From Actinomycetota bacterium (GTDB lineage: Bacteria; Actinomycetota; Acidimicrobiia; IMCC26256; PALSA-555), in assembly GCA_003140175.1 (NCBI GenBank), contig PLJD01000097.1, positions 12,715 through 45,654 on the forward strand: 32,940 nucleotides of DNA, given 5' to 3'. Below the pieces are notes generated by a model. The model ran no database searches and was not told the origin of the DNA. It was given only the letters and a program-made list of their open reading frames with translations. Made by a program: the position numbers and the translations under genes. Position 1 is the first letter of the stretch, and every line of letters starts with the position of its first letter. Positions 7,132 to 15,598 of this stretch are shown piece after piece.

Positions 7132-8643
7132 GTGGGGCGTGTCCCACCGCCCGGGCGAGTAGATGCGAGAGTAGGCGGCATCGCACCAGGGGGAAACGAC
7201 CGCGCCGCGGTGGGCAGCGGACTCGGGACGTCAGCGCCGATCGGGAAAACAACGCCGGGGGGTGATGACCCGCCGCCGTCGCGACGGCGGCGGGCGGTGA
7301 TCGTCGTGGCGGGCGGCCTGCTGGGAATCGGCTTGCTCCTCGGACTGTTCACGCAGGGAACCTTTGATCCCGGTGTTCGCACGACGCGGGATCCCCAGTC
7401 GCTGTACTACGACGCACAGGCCCGATCGATTCTCCACGGCCGCCTCGACGTGCCGACCGGATCGCTGGGCGGCGAAGCGATCAGCTTCCACGGCCACACG
7501 TACGGCTACTTCGGGATCGGCCCGGCCCTCTTGCGACTCCCGATCATGCCCTTCTATCCCCAGGGGTACCCGAACCTCGCGCCGTGGTCCTATCTCGGCG
7601 CGTTCGTGGTCGAGGCGTTGGCGACGCTGGGGATCTGGCGGTCGGTGCAGCGGCGATTGCGGGTCACGGCCCCGCCGGTCGTCGACGGCCTGCTGCTGCT
7701 CACCGTGCTGGCCGGCTCACCCACCATGTTCCTCACCGCCCGCCCCGACGTCTACGAAGAAGCGATTCTCTGGGGAGTGGCCGCCTGCCTCGTGACCTTC
7801 TGGGCGGTGCTGCGGCTCTTCGAAACCTCTCGGTGGCGGTGGGGTGCCGTCGCAGCCCTGGCGGCCGCCTTCGCGATGCTGTCCCGCCCGACCGTTGGTG
7901 GGGGAGCCCTGCTGGCGGTCGGTGTGAGCGGACTCGTGGTGTTCGCCCGCGACCGATCGGATTGGCCACGAGCCGCCGCACTCGCCAGTGGCGCCGGCCT
8001 GGGCCTCGTGGCGTTCTGTTCGGTGAACTACTTGAAGTTCCACAGCCTCGTGAACGCGCCCTACAACGCCAACTATCTGGCCCAGCCGAAGCGGCTCGCC
8101 GCGCTCAAGCACGGGGGCGCCAACGGGATCCGGTACCTGCCAACGAACCTGCTCCAGTATCTGCGCCCGGACACCGTCCACTTTCTCGGCAAGTTCCCGT
8201 GGCTGACATTTCGGATGACCCGCTACGCGCCGGTCCTCAACCTCGGGCACGTGCATTTCGACACCTTCGAGCTGCCGACGAGCATCACCGCGACCACACC
8301 GGTCCTGACCGTGTTGGCCATCGTCGGGTCGATCGCGATCCTGCGTCGACCGTCGGTGCTCCTCATCCCGCTCGGTGCCGGCCTCGCCGCGATCCTCGCG
8401 ACGGCATCGTTCTTCGGTGAGGCGCCCCGATATCTCGCCGATTTTCTCCCCTGGCTGGTGATCGGCGCGTGTTGCGGTCTTGCCATCTTCGTGAACTGGA
8501 ACCCGCGACGACCATGGGTGAAAGCATCGCTGTGCGCCGTGGCGGTGTGCGCGGCGGTGTGGTCGGTGTACGTCAGCGCGGTTCTCGCCCACGGACTCGC
8601 GCACGCCTATCGGACCCACAACTACTTCATCCCCGTCTCGTGA
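7132..8643 (+). CDS. Polytopic membrane protein, GT-C glycosyltransferase-like
   Basis: The product is a multi-spanning membrane protein of up to 503 residues. After the first helix (about 54-73) the loop reads TTRDPQSLYYDAQARSIL...GRLDVP and then HTYGYFGIGPALLRLPI, a pattern seen in actinobacterial GT-C-type proteins in which the acidic loop binds a metal and lipid-phosphate sugar donor. About nine further hydrophobic helices follow, and the protein ends just after the last one. The start is uncertain: a GTG at 7132 gives the longest form, but the first 50 residues are poorly ordered and Gly/Pro/Arg-rich; the GTG at 7210, preceded by an AGGGGGAA stretch, is a plausible alternative. It probably works in envelope glycan assembly with the preceding gene, but no substrate can be named. 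Confidence 0.72.
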   Translation: MGRVPPPGRVDARVGGIAPGGNDRAAVGSGLGTSAPIGKTTPGGDDPPPSRRRRAVIVVAGGLLGIGLLLGLFTQGTFDPGVRTTRDPQSLYYDAQARSILHGRLDVPTGSLGGEAISFHGHTYGYFGIGPALLRLPIMPFYPQGYPNLAPWSYLGAFVVEALATLGIWRSVQRRLRVTAPPVVDGLLLLTVLAGSPTMFLTARPDVYEEAILWGVAACLVTFWAVLRLFETSRWRWGAVAALAAAFAMLSRPTVGGGALLAVGVSGLVVFARDRSDWPRAAALASGAGLGLVAFCSVNYLKFHSLVNAPYNANYLAQPKRLAALKHGGANGIRYLPTNLLQYLRPDTVHFLGKFPWLTFRMTRYAPVLNLGHVHFDTFELPTSITATTPVLTVLAIVGSIAILRRPSVLLIPLGAGLAAILATASFFGEAPRYLADFLPWLVIGACCGLAIFVNWNPRRPWVKASLCAVAVCAAVWSVYVSAVLAHGLAHAYRTHNYFIPVS

Positions 8644-8667
8644 CGGAACGTCGTATCGCCGCCGCCG

Positions 8668-8683
8668 CCGCCGGCCTCGGCGG
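8668..8683. terminator. Small GC-rich hairpin between convergent genes
   Basis: CCGCCG (8668-8673), a 4-nt loop, and CGGCGG (8678-8683) lie between the rightward membrane-protein gene and the leftward 96-residue gene. The stem is short and lacks a T-run, so it is only a candidate bidirectional terminator. Confidence 0.3.
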
Positions 8684-8731
8684 AGAACCCGAGACTCGCC
8701 GCGACGGATCGCACGAGCCGAGCGATCAGAC

Positions 8732-9022
8732 TCAGTCTTCTTGGTCGCCGGTGTCCAACAGGTCCGAGGCGGCTGCGAGCGCGATCGCCAGCGACGCAGC
8801 CTTCTGGTAGGTGGCGGCGAAGTAGTGCTCGGCGACCGTCTCGCCGCCGGGGAGTGGCGGCGGCCCCAACGACTGGATCAAGGCGGTGGGGTCCTCGGAG
8901 GGCCGGATCAGCTCGGCCGGGGGGTCCTCGCTGGTCTCGTGGCCCCAGAAGTCGCGCACCGGAGCCGGCCGGCGACGCCGGGTCGGTCGGGCCGGGGGCT
9001 TGCGGCGCCGGGGGCCGCTCAC
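8732..9022 (-). CDS. Small protein translationally coupled to the SNF2 helicase
   Basis: This 96-residue ORF starts with an ATG that overlaps the helicase stop codon (ATGA, 9019-9022), so the two are almost certainly co-translated. The first ~22 residues are very rich in Arg and Pro and could bind nucleic acid; the rest is acidic and predicted mostly helical (AEHYFAATYQKAASLAIALAAA) and contains LGPPPLPG. In many actinobacteria the gene next to a SNF2 helicase of this kind encodes a SWIM zinc-finger protein. The position, and possibly the C-terminal half, match that partner, but no CxC...CxH zinc motif is present. It may be a reduced partner or an unrelated small protein. Function unknown. 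Confidence 0.65.
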   Translation of the reverse strand: MSGPRRRKPPARPTRRRRPAPVRDFWGHETSEDPPAELIRPSEDPTALIQSLGPPPLPGGETVAEHYFAATYQKAASLAIALAAASDLLDTGDQED

Positions 9023-12000
9023 CGGGTCGCTCCGTCGTCGGGGGGCTCGAGGTCCTCGGTGAGGACGGTGTCGGGGCGAATGCCGAGCGCGACGCGCAGC
9101 TGCCCGGTGTCGAGATCGGCGAGGGAGCTCGACTTCGCGAGGACCAGATCGGCGATGCGCCGCTTGCCGGCCACGACCTCTTCGACCCGCTCATCGACGG
9201 TCCCGGGGCAGATGAGCCGATGCGAGATCACCGTGCGGGTCTGACCGATCCGCCACGCTCGGTCTCGGGCCTGGTCCTCAACCGCCGGGTTCCACCAGCG
9301 GTCGTAGAGCACCACGTGGCTCGCCGCGGTGAGGTTCAAGCCCGTGCCGCCGGCCTTCAACGAGAGGACGAGCGCGCCGGGGCCTTCGCCGGCCTGGAAT
9401 TCCTCGATGAGACGGTCGCGCACCGTGCGGGTCAAGCCGCCGTGGTAGCAGGCCACCGGCGTGCCGGTGCGTGCGCTGAGATGCTCGGCGAGGCGCGAAC
9501 CCCATTCCGCGAAGTGGGTGAACACCAGGACTCGCTCCTCGGCGGCGAACACCGCGGCGACGATCTCCTCGAGGCGGGCCAACTTCCCCGAGCGCCCCTC
9601 GAGTGGGCGATCGTCGGCCTGGTACGCCGCGGGATGGTTGCAGATCTGCTTGAGCGCGGTGATGGCCGCCAGGATCTGGCCCTTGCGCGGCTCCTCGCCC
9701 TCGGCGAGATCCGAGCCGATCACGAGCTTGTCGAGAACCGCCTGGTACATCCCGATCTGTTCGGGTGTCATCGAGCAGCGGTCGAGCTCGTCGATGCGGT
9801 CCGGTAGCTCGGCCGCGATCTCCGGCTCGGCCTTCGTGCGCCGGAAGACCAGGATCCCGTTGAGGGCCCGGAGGGCGTCCTCCGCCGCGGCGGGCGCGGT
9901 GCCCCCGTCGCGTGAGAGCTGGGCGATGAACTGGGGTCGGGGGCCGACGAGGCCGGGGTTGGTGAAATCCAGGATGGCCCACAGGTCACCGAGACCGTTC
10001 TCGATGGGGGTGCCGGTCAGCGCGACGCGCGTGGTGGCGGGGATCCGCCGGAGCTGCTGCGAGGTGTCGTTCGCCGGGTTCTTGATCGCTTGGGCCTCGT
10101 CGAGGATGACCCGCGCCCACGAGACGTCGGCGATGGCGTCGACGTCTCGCACCGCGGTCCCGTAGGTGGTGATGACCACGTCGGCCTGCGCGACCTCGGC
10201 GGCGATCTCGTCGGCGGAGGCCCGGTTGATGCCGTGATGCACCACGACGCGCAGCGCAGGCGTGAACCGGGCGGCCTCGGCGGCCCAGTTGCCGACCACG
10301 GCGGCGGGAGCGATCACCAACGCAGGGCCCGACCCTGCTCCGGCGAGGAGCTGCGCCAGCATGGTCGGCGTCTTGCCCAAGCCCATGTCGAGCGCGAGAC
10401 AGCCGCCGAGGCCGACCGAGTCGAGGAAGCCGAGCCACGCCAACGCTTCGGCCTGGTAGTCGCGAAGCTCACCGACGAATCCGTCGGGGGTGCGCACCGA
10501 GTCCGCCGACAGGTTGGCGGCCGCGGCCAACAGATCGGCCGCCCAGCCTCCTCCGGCGACGGAGATTCCCCCCAAGAGCGGCGATCCCTCGAGGCCGAGC
10601 GCGAGGCGGAGCATCTCCGCGCCCGACAATTGGGTGGTGGTGGCTCGTTCGGCGAGCGCGGCCGCGGCGGCGTTCAGATCGGCCTCGTCGATCGCCACCC
10701 ACCGCCCACCCGAGCGGATCAGCGGCCGGGCCTCTTTGGCGAGCCGGGCGATGTCGGCGGCGGTGAGCTCGACGTCGTCGAAGAGGGCCGACCATTGGAC
10801 GTCGGCGAGCTGGTTCGCTCCGACCACCGAGGTCGACGACGTTTCGGCGAGCACCCGCAGCATTGGGGTCGGCCGGCGCCGGGACAGCGCAGGTGCCCGC
10901 ACGTCGAACCCGGCCGCGGCGAGCCGGGGGCCGGTCGTCACCATCAGGTCCCAAGCCTCCTCTTGGCTCAGGATCACTTCGCCGCGCCGGTCGGCACCCG
11001 GGCGGAGCAGCGCCGGCAGCATCCGCTCGAGGCGTGCCGTTTCGTCCTCGTAGTCGCTTTGATCCGCGCCCGCGTTGACGATCGCCCGCTCGATCGGGAC
11101 GAGACCACCGTCGGGTCCGGAGGCGAACACGGCGAGATGCCACGCGTCGGAGCGGTCCGGCGGGTCGAGGCGAACGATCAGCGGGGGGTGCTCCCGCGTC
11201 ACCGACCGGCCCCACCGTTCACCCCGGGCGACGATCTCGCCCCCCAGTCGGAGCGGCGCGTCGAAGGCGCTCCCATCGAGGCGGGCCAGGAACGCTTCGG
11301 TGACGTCGCTGGAGGTCCGGACACGCGGTGGGGGAGCGGGCACCTCGAGCCGCCGGGCGCTGTCTCGACAGATCGCGTCGACCATGCCGGTGAGCGCGGA
11401 GCGCGTCAGGGCTCGACCGTCGACGTTCGGGTCGAGCGCCAGCACGGTCCCCGGCATGCCGGCGGCGACCCGGCCGAGGCGGTTGGGATCCACGAGCGCC
11501 GGGGTCCAGCGCACCGAGTAGGAACCGGTCGAATCGCGGGTGTTCCCACCGCCGCGTCGACGCTGGCGCAACAGCGGAACCATCGCACCGCGTGCGGTGA
11601 GCTCTACCGCCCAGATCCCGACCCGTCCGAGCCACCGGACGCTGGGACCGACGTCAGGCCCGGCCTGGTCGGCGCCGGCGGCAACCAGCCATCCGAGCAC
11701 CTCGCCGACCGGAGCGGCGAACGCGTCGGCGTTGACGCCCCGAGGCAACGGCACGCTGCCGTGTCGGGTCCAACCCGATGCCGGCGCACCCGCCGCGCCC
11801 AGCATCGCCATGACCTCGCCGCCGTCGGCGGGTTGCGCGCGCGGGCCGGCCGCCCACGCGACCACCCGGCCAGGCTCCCAGGACACTTGTAGCTGGACGA
11901 CGCCTGGTTCCTGCAGTCCGTCGTCGCCGCCCCGGGCGCCGCGATCGTGGCCGTCGAGCGGCTCGGCGCCCGGCTCTGCGGTGAGTCGGGCCCACGCCGC

Positions 12001-12321
12001 GGACAGCTGGCGTCGGTCGGAGGCGAGATCGGCGACGACCTGGTCGCGCTCGTCCCCGGGAAGGGATCGGGCGGTCGCGAGGTGCTCCTCAGCGTCACGA
12101 AGCAGGCGGAGCAAGGTGGCACGCCATGCGGGCCGGTCGCCCTCGAGGGCCGCGAGCTGCTCGGGACTGGCGTCACCGTCCGCCTCCGCCCCGACGTACA
12201 TCTCGAGCTGCCAGGGGCTGAGCGTGGTCAGTGCCGTCGACGACGTCGCTGGTCCAGGCCCGTCACCCTCGTCGGGAATCTCCGACGGGCCGGGCCCGAC
12301 CTGCAGGATCGATCCGCTCAT
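9019..12321 (-). CDS. SNF2-family DEAD/DEAH-box helicase (bacterial HepA/RapA-type relative)
   Basis: The 1100-residue protein is a superfamily 2 DNA translocase. A long N-terminal region (about 1-600) includes the SNF2-associated helicase domain (PF12419-like), then the two RecA-like lobes: Walker A DMGLGKT near residue 645, DEAQ box in VILDEAQAIKN near 740, LTGTPIEN (motif III), and in lobe 2 GTGLNLTAASHVVLYDRWWNP and RAWRIGQ near 1020 (motifs V-VI). Such proteins remodel protein-DNA complexes using ATP and are linked to transcription recycling, repair or defence. The ATG at 12321 is preferred to the upstream frame start at 12405 because the latter adds only Arg/Pro-rich sequence; GGTGGAG stands just upstream. 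It forms a two-gene unit with the 96-residue ORF. No methylase, nuclease or other defence gene is adjacent, so a housekeeping role is more likely. Confidence 0.93.
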   Translation of the reverse strand: MSGSILQVGPGPSEIPDEGDGPGPATSSTALTTLSPWQLEMYVGAEADGDASPEQLAALEGDRPAWRATLLRLLRDAEEHLATARSLPGDERDQVVADLASDRRQLSAAWARLTAEPGAEPLDGHDRGARGGDDGLQEPGVVQLQVSWEPGRVVAWAAGPRAQPADGGEVMAMLGAAGAPASGWTRHGSVPLPRGVNADAFAAPVGEVLGWLVAAGADQAGPDVGPSVRWLGRVGIWAVELTARGAMVPLLRQRRRGGGNTRDSTGSYSVRWTPALVDPNRLGRVAAGMPGTVLALDPNVDGRALTRSALTGMVDAICRDSARRLEVPAPPPRVRTSSDVTEAFLARLDGSAFDAPLRLGGEIVARGERWGRSVTREHPPLIVRLDPPDRSDAWHLAVFASGPDGGLVPIERAIVNAGADQSDYEDETARLERMLPALLRPGADRRGEVILSQEEAWDLMVTTGPRLAAAGFDVRAPALSRRRPTPMLRVLAETSSTSVVGANQLADVQWSALFDDVELTAADIARLAKEARPLIRSGGRWVAIDEADLNAAAAALAERATTTQLSGAEMLRLALGLEGSPLLGGISVAGGGWAADLLAAAANLSADSVRTPDGFVGELRDYQAEALAWLGFLDSVGLGGCLALDMGLGKTPTMLAQLLAGAGSGPALVIAPAAVVGNWAAEAARFTPALRVVVHHGINRASADEIAAEVAQADVVITTYGTAVRDVDAIADVSWARVILDEAQAIKNPANDTSQQLRRIPATTRVALTGTPIENGLGDLWAILDFTNPGLVGPRPQFIAQLSRDGGTAPAAAEDALRALNGILVFRRTKAEPEIAAELPDRIDELDRCSMTPEQIGMYQAVLDKLVIGSDLAEGEEPRKGQILAAITALKQICNHPAAYQADDRPLEGRSGKLARLEEIVAAVFAAEERVLVFTHFAEWGSRLAEHLSARTGTPVACYHGGLTRTVRDRLIEEFQAGEGPGALVLSLKAGGTGLNLTAASHVVLYDRWWNPAVEDQARDRAWRIGQTRTVISHRLICPGTVDERVEEVVAGKRRIADLVLAKSSSLADLDTGQLRVALGIRPDTVLTEDLEPPDDGATR

Positions 12322-12862
12322 GCAGCTCCACCATGGGGATACGTTCGGAGGGCACCGGGGGCGTCCTCGAAGAAGAACTGGCTGCGGTGCCCGGCCTGTG
12401 GGCACCGCCTGAACCGTGGGCGCTGAGCACCCCGGCCCACCGGCCGTTCCGTCTCGACGGGGAAGCGGCCGTTCCAGACCAGTGTACGCCAGGCGAGCCT
12501 CGGGCCGGGACCATCCCGTGAACCGTCAGTCCCACCAGGACACGGAGGCGGGGAGCAGGGTGGGGCCACTGCCCGACCTGGCGGCCCGTAGCGTGCCGTG
12601 CGGTCCCGCAGGGTGAGGGAGGGACCCGCCCAGGAGCCCCCCGGGCGGCTGCCTTTCCCCCGCGGAGAGCGCTCCGGCCAGCGTTTCGCCAACCGTTTGG
12701 CCAGACACTCCGAGCTGTCGCCACGGGGATCCGTGCCGACTTGCAAGGTCGGGCTTGAGACCGCGGTTCGCGACCACCCTGCGGTCCGGTAGCGACCTCG
12801 CGTCCTGGCACCCCGCCGAACTGGCGACGCGAGACCGGCGCCCGATCCGACCGTCAGGCTCG
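12322..12862. other. Intergenic region between copCD and the helicase, no supported gene
   Basis: The 541-base gap lies between two leftward genes. Long Arg/Pro-rich frames on both strands are composition artefacts. An imperfect hairpin at 12717-12740 (GTCG/CGAC outer arms, CACGG/CCGTG inner arms around GGAT) and a 6-bp GACCGC/GCGGTC pair (12759-12764 with 12781-12786) are possible terminator elements of the copper gene. A CPACGH string on the plus strand at about 12389-12406 is zinc-ribbon-like but has no gene around it. Confidence 0.45.
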
Positions 12863-14680
12863 CTAGTTAACCGCGAGTGTCCCGACGAGCGTGATGTCGG
12901 TGAACTCGTCGGTCTGCACGTCGGCGGTGACACGCCACGTCCCGGAGAACGGGATCGTGAACCCGGGCGACAGGTAGTGGCCCGGGCCGAGATGCCGTAA
13001 CGGAATGGTCAACGGAGGGATGTGGCGACTGGGATAGTCGAGCGTCAGGGACAGGTTGACGAGATTGACTGGAGCGCCGCTCGGCAGGATCGCTGTCACG
13101 TGCACATCATTCGCGCCTGGCGCGACGCCGGGAATCACGTCCAGGTCGACCCAGACCTTCCCCGACTTCAAGGTGACGCCGGTCGATCCCCCGCCTCGCT
13201 GCGCCGCCGCGATCTTGGCCGGAGCCGCGTTGACCAGCAGCGCGGTCACCGCGAGGATCGCCACTGCGATCACCACCTCGGCGAACACCGATCCCTTCAG
13301 TCGGCGAAGCTCGAAAGCCTCGTCGAGCTCCCAGTCGTCATCCTCGTCGAGCTCGACGTCGTGACCGTTCGTCGCCGGCCGGTCGTCCTCGGCCCCCCCG
13401 GCGACCACCGGGACGCGCTCGCGCGGATGATTCGTCTCCTCGCCCACGCGACGCGGGAACAAGAACCCGACGATCTGGCGACTGAGCCCGCCGAACACGA
13501 TCAGCACCAGTACCAGCACCAGCTTCACGGCCAGGATGTGCCCATAGGAGGTGTCACGGAGAGCATGGATGCTGCCGACCTGCCGCCAGGCTTGGAATGA
13601 GCCCGTCACGACGAGCGCGACGACGCACGTCATCGCAACCCGTGAGAAACGGGGTACGGCGTCGCGCAGTTCCTTGACGCCCCGGCCGGGAAACACCGCG
13701 TAGACGAGCATGGCCAGGCCGCCCAGCCAGACCGCCATGGCCAGAATGTGGATCACGTCGGCCGGAACCGCCAGCGTTGGTAGGTCTCCGGTGTGGGCAT
13801 GGCCGGACAACGCTGGTGTCACCGCAAGCACGATGCCGAGGACCGCGGCCGTCGGGGCCCACCAAACCGGTAGCGGCTTGCCAGCAGGATCGCTCCGGAG
13901 CAGCCGGCGCAGCAACGGCAGCGCGCCGAGCAGGATCGCGAGCCGCAAGATCGACATGTGCCCGAATTCGGTTCCGAGCACCTGCCGGATGAGCTGACTG
14001 TGGAAGAGGTCCTTGAACCCCAGCCCGGCCCCGTAGATCCCCTGGATCAGCACCTCGGCGATCGTGGCAGCCAACGTCAGGATCCAGCCCGCCCAGACGA
14101 GCCGTGCGGTCCGTCGGAGTCGACGGGCGCCGGGCCAGATCCAGGCCGCGAAGACGACCGCTCCGATGAGCAGTGCGAGGCCGGTGTAGAGCGAATCTCG
14201 AAGAGCGCCGTAGACGACGCCGACCGTCTGATCGCCCTTCTGGTTTTGGAGGAGGTGCTGGGCGAGGCCGGTCACGTTCGGGGCGACCGCGTTCGAAATC
14301 AGGCCAACCTGGAATGTGAACGCGCCTTCCACCGGGTGGGTATCCGCCGAGATGACGCGCCACGTCACGACGTAGGCGCCGTCGGCGAGGTGCGGTCGTA
14401 CACCAAGCTGGACGACGTCTGGCGATGGCTTGGTGATCGTCCCGCTGTCCACGCGGCTGCCGTGCGAGTCGTAGACGCGGATTCCACCGGGGGTGACGGT
14501 GACCTGCTCGTCATACCGCAAGCTCACGGAGCCAGGCGGGCTGGTCAGGACCGCGCCTTCGCCCGGGGTGGTTTGCAGCAGCACCGCGTGCGCGCCGGCC
14601 GGCGCGGCGACCAAGATCAGGATCCCAAGGGCGAGGCCGCTCACCGCCGCCAGGCGGATGAGCTTCCGATGAGCGGTCAT
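12863..14680 (-). CDS. CopC-CopD fusion with C-terminal YtkA-like domain (copper resistance/import)
   Basis: The 605-residue protein combines periplasmic-type copper binding and a membrane transporter. A signal peptide ends after PAGA (residue 30), exposing His31 as the mature N-terminus; with Asp113 and His115 in SADTHPVEG it forms the Cu(II) site expected for a CopC domain (31-127). The CopD part (PF05425) follows with eight or so helices between about 165 and 430, a cytoplasmic acidic loop (about 455-480), another helix near 485-505, and an extracellular domain (about 520-605, VWVDLDVIPG...GTWRVTADV) resembling YtkA/FixH. Such fusions are common in Gram-positive bacteria and are thought to bring copper to cuproenzymes or confer resistance. 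The ATG at 14680 is used because the signal peptide begins there. It is divergent from the YcnI gene, which supports a shared copper role. Confidence 0.93.
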   Translation of the reverse strand: MTAHRKLIRLAAVSGLALGILILVAAPAGAHAVLLQTTPGEGAVLTSPPGSVSLRYDEQVTVTPGGIRVYDSHGSRVDSGTITKPSPDVVQLGVRPHLADGAYVVTWRVISADTHPVEGAFTFQVGLISNAVAPNVTGLAQHLLQNQKGDQTVGVVYGALRDSLYTGLALLIGAVVFAAWIWPGARRLRRTARLVWAGWILTLAATIAEVLIQGIYGAGLGFKDLFHSQLIRQVLGTEFGHMSILRLAILLGALPLLRRLLRSDPAGKPLPVWWAPTAAVLGIVLAVTPALSGHAHTGDLPTLAVPADVIHILAMAVWLGGLAMLVYAVFPGRGVKELRDAVPRFSRVAMTCVVALVVTGSFQAWRQVGSIHALRDTSYGHILAVKLVLVLVLIVFGGLSRQIVGFLFPRRVGEETNHPRERVPVVAGGAEDDRPATNGHDVELDEDDDWELDEAFELRRLKGSVFAEVVIAVAILAVTALLVNAAPAKIAAAQRGGGSTGVTLKSGKVWVDLDVIPGVAPGANDVHVTAILPSGAPVNLVNLSLTLDYPSRHIPPLTIPLRHLGPGHYLSPGFTIPFSGTWRVTADVQTDEFTDITLVGTLAVN

Positions 14681-14856
14681 GCGACGGACGCCTCGCGCTG
14701 CGAGCGGCGGGAGGGCGCGTCGAGCGACCAGCGGGCGAGACAACCGAGCCCTTCGACCACCTGGATGACTCTCACCAGCGCGAGGTCCTCGCCGTCGAGA
14801 TCTGCCGAGATCCCCGTCGGGATCCGACCACCGGTCATGGCTAGATAGTCGTCCAT
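14677..14856 (-). CDS. Possible 59-residue ORF coupled to copCD
   Basis: A short frame beginning at the ATG at 14856 ends in TGA overlapping the copCD ATG (14677-14680, ATGA), the geometry of translational coupling. The peptide is of ordinary composition for a soluble protein (MDDYLAMTGG at the start, a helical DLALVRVIQVVEGLGCLARW core) rather than the Arg/Pro-rich type of shadow frames. It has one Cys, no transmembrane segment and no family I recognise. The ribosome binding site is weak. It could be a small regulator or leader ORF, or chance; confidence is moderate at best. Confidence 0.42.
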   Translation of the reverse strand: MDDYLAMTGGRIPTGISADLDGEDLALVRVIQVVEGLGCLARWSLDAPSRRSQREASVA

Positions 14857-14978
14857 GATGCCCAGCAAGTTCCCGTCGGGACGGCCGAAACCTCGAGCCG
14901 AGCGGGATGCTCGGGAACCCAGACCAGCCGCGGGACGACTACCTGGTGGCCGAATCCCGATTCTGGAGAGGTGACCTG

Positions 14979-15536
14979 ATGAGCCAGCGAGCTCACCCAT
15001 GGCGGATCCTGAGCGCCCTCGCCGTCATCGGCGGCGTGATCCTCGCCGCCAGTCCCGCCGGGGCTCATGTGGAGATCGATCCGACGTCCCTGCCGAGAGG
15101 CAGCACCGGGGTCTTCGCCTTCCGCGTCCCCACCGAAGAACAGAACGCCAACACGGTCAAGCTCGATGTCCAGTTCCCGACCAATCACCCGCTGCCGGAC
15201 ATCCTGGTCCAAGAAAAGCCGGGATGGACCTTCACCACCCAGACGCAGCAACTCGCCAAGCCCATCACCACCGACGACGGCACCTTCACCAGCGCGGTGA
15301 CCGAGGTCACCTGGACCGCGGCGCCCGGGGGTGGGATCCCGCCCGGTGCCTTCGACCTGTTCAACATCTTTACGACGTTGCCGTCCAACGCCAACAAGCT
15401 CACCTTCAAGGCGGTCCAGACCTACAGCGACGGCGACGTCGTCAGCTGGATTCAAATCCCCACCAAGGGTGCCCCGCCGCCGGACCACCCGGCCCCGGTC
15501 TTGATCCTGACGAAGACCCAACCGACCAACGGCTGA
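14979..15536 (+). CDS. YcnI-like copper-binding protein (DUF1775)
   Basis: A 185-residue exported protein of the YcnI/DUF1775 family (PF07987). The signal peptide ends after PAGA (residue 29), leaving His30 at the mature N-terminus, followed by VEIDP; His30, Glu32 and a Trp in EVTWTAAPGG (Trp112) correspond to the mononucleotide-independent copper site described for Bacillus YcnI, where the N-terminal His, a Glu and a Trp define the Cu(II) environment. It probably hands copper to or from the CopCD membrane protein encoded divergently. Unlike many homologues it has no C-terminal membrane helix: it ends in a Pro-rich stretch. The ATG at 14979 is well supported by GGAGAGG (14965-14971) with a 7-nt spacer. 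Confidence 0.92.
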   Translation: MSQRAHPWRILSALAVIGGVILAASPAGAHVEIDPTSLPRGSTGVFAFRVPTEEQNANTVKLDVQFPTNHPLPDILVQEKPGWTFTTQTQQLAKPITTDDGTFTSAVTEVTWTAAPGGGIPPGAFDLFNIFTTLPSNANKLTFKAVQTYSDGDVVSWIQIPTKGAPPPDHPAPVLILTKTQPTNG

Positions 15537-15561
15537 GCCGCGGCCCGCGTGAGCGGGGCTC
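15535..15561. terminator. Hairpin at the end of the YcnI gene
   Basis: GAGC (15535-15538) with GCTC (15558-15561) and CCCGC (15544-15548) with GCGGG (15553-15557) form a bulged stem with a GTGA loop, overlapping the stop codon in a 62-base convergent gap. No T-run. Confidence 0.4.
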
Positions 15562-15598
15562 CGACGGGTCGCGTCGCGGGGCGGTCGCGCGGTCCCGG

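Noticed and set aside
10090-11892. Long plus-strand open frame (about 600 codons) opposite the SNF2 helicase
   Set aside because: It is antisense to a gene with complete helicase motifs, is Arg/Gly/His-rich and shows no family resemblance; long shadow frames are expected in GC-rich codon-biased DNA.
12389-12406. CPACGH zinc-ribbon-like string on the plus strand
   Set aside because: It is isolated at the end of a shadow frame with no second Cys pair and no start nearby.
12759-12786. Possible tRNA-like arm (GGTTCGCGACC region)
   Set aside because: No acceptor stem, anticodon arm or complete cloverleaf could be formed around it.
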